From assembly GCA_947632165.1 (NCBI GenBank), contig CANROI010000102.1, positions 1-5,444 of the forward strand: 5,444 nt of DNA, given 5' to 3'. The stretch comes from an uncultured Clostridia bacterium. GTDB lineage: Bacteria; Bacillota; Clostridia; Christensenellales; Borkfalkiaceae. Shown here one piece after another: positions 1 through 5,444 of this stretch (its first letter is position 1; each line of letters opens with the position of its first letter). The notes beneath the pieces were generated by a model. It worked only from the letters and a program-made list of their open reading frames with translations. It searched no databases and had not been told where the DNA came from. Both the position numbers and the translations under genes were made by a program.

Positions 1-1076
1 TTGAGTTTTACCTCCATCTCGTCCTTCGTGAGGGAGATCGTCTCGAGCAGTTCGCCCGAAAGACGGAGCTTGAGCTCGGCGTCGCCGACGGCGCGGTCGG
101 AAGTAAAGGTAAAGGTGAGTGTGATGCCGCGCTTATAGAGCGAACCGACGAAGAATCCGCCGCTCGCCTTGGCGAGCCCCCTGTAGTCGTTCTGGATGAG
201 GTCGATCCCCTCGGGGTTGGAAGAAAATCCGATGCCCTTGATGCCCTCGAGGTCGGTGTACTCCGCCTCGACGACGAGCGTCTGCTCCACGAGCGCCTCT
301 TCCCAGCCCGCATAGAGGTCGAGATTTCTCGTCACGGGCGTGCCGAACTCATAGAGCGTCGAGGCAGCCTCTTCGAGGTACCAGCCCTTGAATTCATAGC
401 CATTGCGCTCGGGATCCTGCGGGCGCGAAGCGGGCTGTCCCTCTTCGACCGTCCCCTTGATCGCCTCGGGCGCATCGGGATAGTTGTAGTGATAGGTGAC
501 TTCGTAATAGGTCTTGCTCACGTCCGTCCACTTCGCGAAGAGGCGGAGATCTTCCTTGACGGGGAGATCGAAGTTATACTCCGTGACGCACGCCTTATCG
601 GAGAACCAGCCCCCGAACTCGAAGCCCTCGCGGGGATCCACAGACTTGCTCTGCACCTTTTCGCCCCAGGTCACCTCTTCCTTGACCTCCTGCGCGCCGC
701 TGTAGTTGAAGTCGAACACGACGGACAGGTGCAGGATCTCCCACTTTGCGTGGAGGGTAAGGTTCCCCTCGATCTTCGTCGAGAAGTCGAACTTGTCGCC
801 GGCAGAGACATCTTTATACCAACCGAGGAAGGAATAGCCCTCGCGGTCGGGTTCGGCCGGTTCGGAGGCGCTTTTGCCCTTTTCGACGGTCTGCGCCGCG
901 GGCGGCGTGCCCTCGCAGTCGAGGACGAACGTGACGGTGTAGGTCACCGGGTCCTGGGGGGGAGGCGTCGGCGGTGTGGGCGGCTCCTCCTCCGTATCGC
1001 ATGCCGCGCCGAAGGCGGCGACGAACACGAGCAGCAGCGCGCACAAAACCGAAAGCCATTTCTTGCAATGTTTCAT
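1..1076 (-). CDS. Surface lipoprotein with three InlB-type repeats and a possible carbohydrate-binding module (3' end cut off)
   Basis: The frame is open from ATG at 1076 to the left edge, giving 358 residues with no stop, so the C-terminus is missing. The start is fixed by an AAGGAGA site and a signal sequence beginning MKHCKKWLSV. A hydrophobic stretch (about 8-22) ends in FGAAC, so Cys26 is the likely lipidated residue; Gly at -3 is less usual than Leu or Val. An acidic, proline-rich linker (27-43) follows. Three InlB/Listeria-Bacteroides type beta-grasp repeats come next: about 45-112, 116-183 and 190-258. Each has the REGY/REGF/RNGY-x-F-x-GW core and ends in AKW or AGW. From about 264 a beta-rich segment begins with LVVEAEYTD; this resembles the start of CBM6/35-like sugar-binding modules, but the match is weak. 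It lies 121 bp downstream of the GH3 gene on the same strand. Inferred role: extracellular substrate binding or adhesion. No catalytic motif is seen in the visible part. Confidence 0.9.
   Translation of the reverse strand, partial: MKHCKKWLSVLCALLLVFVAAFGAACDTEEEPPTPPTPPPQDPVTYTVTFVLDCEGTPPAAQTVEKGKSASEPAEPDREGYSFLGWYKDVSAGDKFDFSTKIEGNLTLHAKWEILHLSVVFDFNYSGAQEVKEEVTWGEKVQSKSVDPREGFEFGGWFSDKACVTEYNFDLPVKEDLRLFAKWTDVSKTYYEVTYHYNYPDAPEAIKGTVEEGQPASRPQDPERNGYEFKGWYLEEAASTLYEFGTPVTRNLDLYAGWEEALVEQTLVVEAEYTDLEGIKGIGFSSNPEGIDLIQNDYRGLAKASGGFFVGSLYKRGITLTFTFTSDRAVGDAELKLRLSGELLETISLTKDEMEVKL
303..944 (-). repeat. Three tandem InlB-type (Listeria-Bacteroides) protein repeats
   Basis: These encode three units of about 68 residues in the lipoprotein (741-944, 528-731, 303-509). 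Each runs from a V-x-F/Y strand through EGY/EGF/NGY, then F-x-GW near the middle, to a final AKW or AGW. The units are diverged at the DNA level, so this is an old protein-level duplication rather than a recent DNA repeat. The family is known from Listeria internalin B and many Bacillota and Bacteroidota surface proteins, where it acts as a rigid beta-grasp spacer or binding module. A fourth copy lies in the neighbouring GH3 protein at 1495-1701. Confidence 0.85.
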
Positions 1077-1081
1077 CTCTT

Positions 1082-1088
1082 TCTCCTT
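1082..1088 (-). promoter_or_regulatory. Ribosome binding site of the lipoprotein gene
   Basis: The minus strand reads AAGGAGA, with GGAG six bases before the ATG at 1076. It decides the start: the signal peptide begins directly there. Confidence 0.85.
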
Positions 1089-1102
1089 ATTTTCAAAACG
1101 GA

Positions 1103-1130
1103 ATAATATGCCGAACTGCCCCGATGACAA
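1103..1130 (-). promoter_or_regulatory. Possible sigma-A promoter for the lipoprotein gene
   Basis: On the minus strand TTGTCA (1125-1130, 5 of 6 matches to TTGACA) is followed after 16 bp by TATTAT (1103-1108, 5 of 6 matches to TATAAT). This predicts a transcript start near 1096 and a leader of about 20 bases. The -35 box sits in the loop of the inverted repeat at 1116-1147, and one arm of that repeat fills most of the spacer, so a protein binding the repeat could block the promoter. The lipoprotein could therefore be transcribed independently of the GH3 gene. This is a consensus match by eye only. Confidence 0.45.
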
Positions 1131-1155
1131 AACCGCGGTCGGGGCAGCTTTTTTT
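1116..1155 (+). terminator. Hairpin with T7 run, a terminator shape on the plus strand
   Basis: A 9-bp GC-rich perfect stem (CTGCCCCGA at 1116-1124, TCGGGGCAG at 1139-1147) with a 14-base loop is followed by C and seven T (1149-1155). This is the classic intrinsic terminator form, but only for transcription along the plus strand, where no gene is seen. Read on the minus strand the same stem lacks a good U run. It may stop antisense transcription towards the GH3 gene, or act as an operator for the promoter lying inside it. Confidence 0.45.
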
Positions 1156-1186
1156 GCAGGTCTGCCCGGATCCCGGGCAGACCTGC
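1156..1186 (-). other. Perfect 14-bp inverted repeat just after the GH3 stop codon
   Basis: GCAGGTCTGCCCGG (1156-1169) and its exact complement (1173-1186) flank a 3-base ATC loop. In the GH3 mRNA it would form a very stable hairpin 11 bases after the stop codon. It is followed by A7, not U7, in that direction, so it is not a standard intrinsic terminator. A role in protecting or processing the 3' end, or in attenuating read-through into the lipoprotein gene, is inference. Confidence 0.6.
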
Positions 1187-1197
1187 ATTGCCTTGCG

Positions 1198-4100
1198 TTA
1201 ATCCTTCTTCTTGCGGAACACAAACGCGCTCGCACCGAGCAGAGTGACCGCAACGAGGATCGCACTGCCTCCGATCACGCCGCCGCAACCGCCGGTCGCA
1301 TCGGCGCCGTCCTTGCCGGGCGCACCGTCCTTGCCGGGAGCGCCGTCCTTGCCGGGAGCGCCGTCTTTGCCGGCCGCACCGGTATCGCCCTTATCGCCTT
1401 TGTCGCCCTTCGGCCCGGTCGCGGGGATGCCGGTATCCTTGCCGTCGAGGAACCAATTGCCGTTCTCGCCGATCTCGATGGGCGGGATCTCGGTCCACTT
1501 CGCATAGAAGTCGGTCTCTGCGGAGATCGCCTTGCCGAAGTCGGCCTCTTGCGTGCAATCGGCGTCGGTGTACCAACCGCCGAAGCGATAGCCCTCGCGG
1601 ACGGGATCGGTGGCGGGCTTCGTGGCCTTATCGCCGCTGTTCACTTCCTGCGTGGTCGTCTTGCCTTCCGCATAGTTCTCGTGGAAGTTGACGGAGATCG
1701 TGCTCTTCGCTTCGATCTGAAGGGTCGTGCTGAAGAGATACTTGCCTTTCACGGTGAAGGTGACGGGGAAAGAACCGCTCTCGGTGGGACGGCCTTTGAT
1801 CGTGCCGTCTGCCTCGACGGTGAGCCCTGCGGGCAGCCCTTCCGCCGTGCAATCATCGATGGATTTGATCGCGCTACCTTCGACAAGGGAGAGCTTGGAG
1901 GAGAAATCGACCCCCTGCTTGCCGCTCGTGTTGCCGATCGTGAAGGCGGATTGGATGACGACCTTCACGGTTCTCGTGACGGAATAGCCGCCCTTGATGA
2001 TCTTCCACTGCAGGGTCCATTCGCCCGCCTGAGGAGTATCATAGAGCGTATCGCCGCCCACGTGCATCTCGACGCCGGGAACGATGAAGAACCAATCGCC
2101 GTCTCTGCCCTGCGTCACGCAGTCGCCGCTCGGGATGATCTTGGTGTACTGACCCTGCGCCGCTGCATTGCCGCCCGTGAAGGTGATGTTGCCATTGTCG
2201 TAGCCCTTCATGCCCTCTTCGGTCGTCTCGGGCTTGAGCGGCATGTATCCGTTCGAGCCCTGCTTCAGGGTGAGCGTATAGCCCGCTTCGGGGAAGAGCT
2301 CCGCGTTGATGGGATCCTTCATGAGGTCGATGGTCTCGTTCATGCCGTTGGAGTTCGCGACGGCGTAGAGCATGCGCTGCGCGGTCATTCTGACGGCATA
2401 GTAATGGGTGGCGCTCGCCTCGCCGTTGAGCACGGGGAGCTTCTGTGCCGCATCCCAGGTGCCGCCGATGAGGCCGTCTCTCAGGGTGAGATAGTAGCCG
2501 AGCGGGATGTTCTGAGCGCGCACAACGCGGTTGGGAGTCCACTTGGAGTCGTTGTAGGCGTCGGTGATGATCGCGCCCTTGAAGCCCCATTCCTCGGTGA
2601 GGAGGGAGACGCAGAGGTTGTAGTGTTCGCATGCGGGGATCCCGCCGATGTTGTTGAAGGAGGTCATCACGCCCGTGGCGCCGCCCTCTTTTGCGGCGAG
2701 CTCGAAGGGCTTGAGATAGATCTCACGCATCGCCTGCTCGTTGCTCCAGGTCATGACGCCGTGGCGGCTCTCTTCCTGGTTGTTGAGGGCGAAGTGCTTC
2801 ATGTAGGTGACGATGCCCTTCGACGCCGCGCCGCGGATGGTCGCTGCGGCAATGCGTCCCGCAAGGATACCGTCTTCGCTGTAATACTCATAGTTTCTGC
2901 CGCCGAATGCGCTGCGGTGGATGTTGAGGCCGGGGCCGTACCAACCGGTGATGCCCTGGTTGATGCCGTGGTCGCCGATCAGTTCGCCGTATTCTTCGGC
3001 GAGCTCCGCATTCCAGGTGGCGGCGATGTTCGTGCCGCATGCAAAGTTCATGCAGGGGGTCGTCTGCGTACCGATCTGCGCAGGGCCGTCGTTATCGACG
3101 GTTCTGGGCTTGCCGATCGCTTCGATCGCGGGGGTGGAGAAGTTCGCGTCGCTGACGATCTCGCGGAGTTCGTCCCAGGTGAGCTGGTTCATGAACTTGT
3201 TCCATGCCGCTTCGCCCGTGAGCCCGTTCAGTTTGCCGCCCTCGATCGGCGTCTTGCCGTTCGGGTCGATCCCAATCATGTCGTAGAGACGGATCGCGGT
3301 GTAGCCGTCCTCACGGTCGGAGGTATCCGTCGCCTGATCCCAGCCCTCGGGAACGCTCGCTTTGTACCAGGGGTCGGTCGTCTCGTCGACGGCTGCCGAA
3401 GAGGAGGGATTGATCATGCGGTCGAGATAGTCCACCGCCTCGGCGGAGAAGGTCACATCGCCCGCGCTCTCGGGGAAGGTCCCCTCGAAGTCGCTGCGGC
3501 TCATGAACTGAACGCCCTTGCCGTCCGCCGAATAGTTGGAACGGTCCACGTTCATCCAGCCGTTCTCCTTGGAGAACAGGTTGCCGATCGCAGCGCCCGA
3601 AGCGGAGTCGGTGTCATAGTTCGCCTGTTGGGCCTGCGTATAGGTCTTGGTCCCCCAAGCCTCATGCGCGTTCTTGCCGAGCGTGAGCGTATATTCGCCC
3701 GCCTCGAGCTCGTAGCCCTTGTGGCTGTCGCCGTTGGCGTCGTTGTAGTCGTAGGACGCCATGTCGCGCTTAGCGAAGGTGAGTTCGACCGTCTCGCTCT
3801 TGCCGGGGGCAAGTTCCTCCGTCTTGTCGAAGGCGACGAGGTTCTTGGCCGATTTTTCGATCTTGCCGTCCGTGTAGGGTGCGGTATAGTAGAGCTGCAC
3901 GACTTCCTTGCCGGATACGGAGCCCGTGTTCGTCACCTTGACCTGCACGGTGATCTCTTCCCCTTCCACCTTGGGCTCGCCCACAAACTCCTGCGTGAAG
4001 GAGGTGTAGCTGAGGCCGTAGCCGAAGGGATACAGAACGCCGTTCGTGCGGTTGTAGTAGCCGCCATCGAAATAGCCCTCTGCGTCGGCGGTCTCGTAGA

Positions 4101-5172
4101 AACGGTAGCCGACATAGATGCCCTCGGCATAGTCGATGCTCACATAGTTCGTCGCAGTCGCGTCGGCGCCGTCTGCACCGGCCTTGCGCACGCTGTAATG
4201 CGGCTTGCCGTCTTCGGAGACCTGGCTGTTGTTATAGAAATTCTGATAGGTGGGATCCTTCGAGAGGTCGACCGCCCAGGTATCTGTGAGCCGGCCGGAG
4301 GGATTGACGGCGCCCGTTAGGAGTTCGCCGATCGCCTCGAAACCGTTCCAGCCGGGATAGCCGATCCAAAGGATCGCGTTGATGTCCTCGTCGTCCTGAA
4401 GTTCCGCGATCTCCACGGGGATCGGGGAATTCATGAGCACGACGATCTTCCCGAAGTTCTGCTCCTTCAGATAGGAGAAGAGCGCCTTTTCACCCTCGTT
4501 CAGCTGGAGGATGTGCTCGCCCTTTTCGGGCTTGAAGGTGACCAGACCGTCGGTCGGATCCTGCAAGCGGAGCGCGTCGTAGCCCTCCACGCCCACGCGG
4601 GTGATCGTGACGATCGCGACGTCCTCGTAATTGCCGAAGGACTTCTCCGCGCCGCGGATGATGTCCACGTCCGGGCCGCGGAAGTTGTGGATGGAGCCGT
4701 CTGCCACATAGTAAGAGTACTTATCGTACAGCGCGCGCATATTCGGGTTGTAATGCACGTTGTTCTTTTCGAGACTCTCGTAAATGGTGTGCGGGTTCTG
4801 CTCTGCCCCGGCTTTGAAGCCTGTGAAGGCGTGAAGCGCGGAGATCATGTAGTTCTCGTTGGCACCGAAGTAGCCGACGATGCTGTTCCCGATCGAGTGA
4901 AAAACAGTAACATCTCTCTCATTTTTTTGAAGAGGAAGGGCGTTGTCTTCGTTTTTGAGCAAAACTGCCCCCTCTTCCGCGATGCGGAGGTTCAAATCGA
5001 GACTCTTTTCGAGCATGGCGCCCGCAGAGATCTTGCTTGAGAACTTCTCCGCCGTGGCTGCATCGGCCTGCGATGCGGACGGAACGAGCGCGGGCATAAA
5101 GATCGCGAATCCCGCTGCGACCGCGAGCAGTTTCGACGCCGCGCCTTTCAGCACTTTGGTTCTTTGTTTCAT
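1198..5172 (-). CDS. Secreted, membrane-anchored family 3 glycoside hydrolase with permuted domain order
   Basis: Probable beta-glucosidase or beta-xylosidase, 1324 residues, removing terminal sugars from oligosaccharides outside the cell. ATG at 5172 follows AGGAGG by 6 bases. Signal peptide 1-38 (cleavage after ADA). The GH3 alpha/beta sandwich domain comes first (about 60-390; EEGAVLLKN near 66, YPFGYGLSYTSF at 381-392), with Glu196 in VEGYD as probable acid/base. An FnIII-like domain (about 395-500) and a linker containing MSRSDFEGTFP (557-567) follow. The TIM barrel (about 660-940) has D695-GP, GPGLNIHRSAFGGRNYEYYSED (starting at 746), Lys792-His793, and the nucleophile Asp871 in ITDAYN. 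This order is the reverse of canonical GH3 but is known from Butyrivibrio and Ruminococcus enzymes. The C-terminal extension holds beta-rich segments, an Ig-like module (about 1078-1155), an InlB repeat (1158-1226), 13 Gly-X-Y triplets (1253-1291), GGCGG, a membrane helix (1299-1319) and RKKK. There is no LPXTG. All catalytic motifs look intact. The sugar specificity cannot be read from sequence. Confidence 0.93.
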   Translation of the reverse strand: MKQRTKVLKGAASKLLAVAAGFAIFMPALVPSASQADAATAEKFSSKISAGAMLEKSLDLNLRIAEEGAVLLKNEDNALPLQKNERDVTVFHSIGNSIVGYFGANENYMISALHAFTGFKAGAEQNPHTIYESLEKNNVHYNPNMRALYDKYSYYVADGSIHNFRGPDVDIIRGAEKSFGNYEDVAIVTITRVGVEGYDALRLQDPTDGLVTFKPEKGEHILQLNEGEKALFSYLKEQNFGKIVVLMNSPIPVEIAELQDDEDINAILWIGYPGWNGFEAIGELLTGAVNPSGRLTDTWAVDLSKDPTYQNFYNNSQVSEDGKPHYSVRKAGADGADATATNYVSIDYAEGIYVGYRFYETADAEGYFDGGYYNRTNGVLYPFGYGLSYTSFTQEFVGEPKVEGEEITVQVKVTNTGSVSGKEVVQLYYTAPYTDGKIEKSAKNLVAFDKTEELAPGKSETVELTFAKRDMASYDYNDANGDSHKGYELEAGEYTLTLGKNAHEAWGTKTYTQAQQANYDTDSASGAAIGNLFSKENGWMNVDRSNYSADGKGVQFMSRSDFEGTFPESAGDVTFSAEAVDYLDRMINPSSSAAVDETTDPWYKASVPEGWDQATDTSDREDGYTAIRLYDMIGIDPNGKTPIEGGKLNGLTGEAAWNKFMNQLTWDELREIVSDANFSTPAIEAIGKPRTVDNDGPAQIGTQTTPCMNFACGTNIAATWNAELAEEYGELIGDHGINQGITGWYGPGLNIHRSAFGGRNYEYYSEDGILAGRIAAATIRGAASKGIVTYMKHFALNNQEESRHGVMTWSNEQAMREIYLKPFELAAKEGGATGVMTSFNNIGGIPACEHYNLCVSLLTEEWGFKGAIITDAYNDSKWTPNRVVRAQNIPLGYYLTLRDGLIGGTWDAAQKLPVLNGEASATHYYAVRMTAQRMLYAVANSNGMNETIDLMKDPINAELFPEAGYTLTLKQGSNGYMPLKPETTEEGMKGYDNGNITFTGGNAAAQGQYTKIIPSGDCVTQGRDGDWFFIVPGVEMHVGGDTLYDTPQAGEWTLQWKIIKGGYSVTRTVKVVIQSAFTIGNTSGKQGVDFSSKLSLVEGSAIKSIDDCTAEGLPAGLTVEADGTIKGRPTESGSFPVTFTVKGKYLFSTTLQIEAKSTISVNFHENYAEGKTTTQEVNSGDKATKPATDPVREGYRFGGWYTDADCTQEADFGKAISAETDFYAKWTEIPPIEIGENGNWFLDGKDTGIPATGPKGDKGDKGDTGAAGKDGAPGKDGAPGKDGAPGKDGADATGGCGGVIGGSAILVAVTLLGASAFVFRKKKD
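1300..1371 (-). repeat. Four 18-bp tandem repeats encoding GKDGAP collagen-like units
   Basis: Four nearly identical 18-bp units encode GKDGAP three times and then GKDGAD (residues 1268-1291). They form the end of a 13-triplet Gly-X-Y stretch (1300-1416). The low DNA divergence, with a few third-position changes, indicates recent expansion by slippage or recombination; copy number may vary between strains. In the protein it is a collagen-like stalk directly before the membrane anchor. Confidence 0.85.
1495..1701 (-). repeat. Single InlB-type repeat in the GH3 protein
   Basis: Residues 1158-1226 have the same pattern as the repeats in the neighbouring lipoprotein: an initial VNF strand, REGYRFGGWYTD in the core, and a closing YAKW. 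It separates the enzyme and Ig-like part from the collagen-like stalk. The shared module suggests both proteins draw on a common genomic stock of surface modules. Confidence 0.85.
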
Positions 5173-5178
5173 CTGTTT

Positions 5179-5184
5179 CCTCCT
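5179..5184 (-). promoter_or_regulatory. Ribosome binding site of the GH3 gene
   Basis: A perfect AGGAGG on the minus strand, 6 bases before ATG 5172. It rules out in-frame upstream starts in the AT-rich leader, and a typical signal peptide begins at this ATG. Confidence 0.93.
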
Positions 5185-5190
5185 GTTTTT

Positions 5191-5215
5191 TTCATCGAAT
5201 GTTCTATTCGACGAA
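5191..5215 (-). promoter_or_regulatory. Operator-like inverted repeat in the GH3 leader
   Basis: Two 10-base arms (plus strand TTCATCGAAT at 5191-5200 and ATTCGACGAA at 5206-5215) with a 5-base spacer match with one mismatch, which is a G-U pair in RNA. Each arm is also close to a self-complementary TTCGNCGAA. It starts about 6 bases after the predicted transcript start and ends 6 bases before AGGAGG, a place where a repressor would block transcription. In RNA it would be a 10-bp hairpin next to the ribosome site. A sugar-responsive regulator is a natural guess, but none is encoded here. Confidence 0.6.
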
Positions 5216-5227
5216 CTTTTCAATATA

Positions 5228-5256
5228 ATACTATCACATATTTTCAAAAGTGTCAA
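5228..5256 (-). promoter_or_regulatory. Sigma-A promoter of the GH3 gene, with extended -10
   Basis: The minus strand has a perfect TTGACA (5251-5256), 17 bp of spacer, and TAGTAT (5228-5233, 4 of 6 matches) preceded by TGA, an extended -10. The predicted start is near 5221, giving a leader of about 49 bases. TATTAT at 5225-5230 is a better hexamer but would need a 20-bp spacer. Confidence 0.75.
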
Positions 5257-5444
5257 TACAAAATGCGCAAAAAATAAAAATTTTACTTTTTTAATAATTA
5301 GTATATTGATTTTGACCCCAATTTGCGAGAGTAATTTTGATAATTTCAATAAATTATGTTCATTTATTAGAACATTCGGCGAACTTTTTTGGAAATAAAA
5401 ACACTTAAAGAAATAATTTGCCAATTTTATTCATCATTTTCTTT
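5257..5444. other. AT-rich noncoding upstream region with a further operator-like motif
   Basis: This stretch is very rich in A and T, unlike the GC-rich genes, and shows no convincing gene up to the window edge. It contains AGAACATTCGGCGAA (5369-5383), a 13 of 15 match to the minus-strand sequence at 5205-5191 in the leader. Overlapping it is an inverted repeat TGTTC (5357-5361) and GAACA (5370-5374). Poly-A/T tracts at 5270-5292 could bend the DNA between the two motif sites. Any upstream gene lies beyond the edge. Confidence 0.6.

Noticed and set aside
489..1106. Plus-strand open frame of 205 codons
   Set aside because: It lies antisense to the lipoprotein, whose signal peptide, lipobox and repeats are convincing; no known domain is seen in it.
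1300..1371. Tandem 18-bp repeats as a possible CRISPR-like or regulatory array
   Set aside because: The units are in frame, contiguous, without spacers, and encode a Gly-X-Y collagen-like stretch inside a gene.
976..4320. Very long open frame on the plus strand (1114 codons) opposite the GH3 gene
   Set aside because: It lies antisense to a gene with clear domains and active-site motifs. Its translation is low-complexity (rich in Ala, Val, Gly, Arg, Asp), shows no recognisable domain, and it has no ribosome site. Long antisense open frames are a known by-product of GC-rich codon use.
4513..5040. Plus-strand open frame of 175 codons
   Set aside because: It is antisense to the N-terminal part of the GH3 gene, with no ribosome site or domain.
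5357..5374. Inverted repeat TGTTC/GAACA as a separate operator
   Set aside because: The arms are only 5 bases with an 8-base AT spacer, so it could be chance in AT-rich DNA; it is mentioned only because it overlaps the longer repeated motif.
5173..5424. In-frame extension of the GH3 reading frame by 84 codons upstream of 5172
   Set aside because: It would run through the promoter and operator-like motifs in AT-rich DNA, would bury the signal peptide inside the protein, and would ignore the perfect AGGAGG before 5172.
5257..5444. Promoter for a divergent gene to the right
   Set aside because: Only poor hexamer matches or wrong spacing were found on the plus strand, and no gene start is visible before the window edge.

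Overview
The window holds two genes, both on the minus strand, in what looks like a carbohydrate-degradation locus of a Gram-positive, probably gut-dwelling clostridial (Bacillota) bacterium. Pointers to this are strong AGGAGG-type ribosome binding sites, a sigma-A style promoter, a secreted enzyme with a C-terminal membrane anchor, InlB/Listeria-Bacteroides type repeats, and GC-rich genes next to a very AT-rich intergenic region. Finer taxonomy (for example a Christensenellales-like lineage) is only a guess from the style of the C-terminal anchor.

Layout in transcription order (right to left). Positions 5444-5173 are AT-rich noncoding DNA. They carry a good promoter (-35 TTGACA, extended -10 TGATAGTAT, 17-bp spacing), and three copies of a TTCGNCGAA-like motif, two of which form an inverted repeat in the 5' leader. 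Positions 5172-1198 encode a 1324-residue secreted, membrane-anchored family 3 glycoside hydrolase (beta-glucosidase/beta-xylosidase type). Its domain order is permuted: the alpha/beta sandwich domain and FnIII-like domain come first, the catalytic TIM barrel second. Behind these follow an Ig-like module, one InlB-type repeat, a collagen-like Gly-X-Y stretch and a transmembrane anchor. Positions 1197-1077 are a short spacer with two strong inverted repeats, a T7 run and a possible second promoter. From 1076 to the left edge runs the first 358 codons of a lipoprotein with three InlB-type repeats and the start of a beta-rich, possibly carbohydrate-binding module. Its 3' end lies outside the window.

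The likely joint role is breakdown of plant or host glycans at the cell surface. The anchored GH3 enzyme would release terminal sugars while the lipoprotein holds substrate or partner proteins; both use the same kind of InlB-type spacer module. I see no RNA genes, mobile elements, CRISPR arrays or defence systems, and no wholly new system. The most unusual points are the mosaic, permuted GH3 protein, its anchor without LPXTG, the repeated operator-like motif, and the odd double-hairpin spacer.
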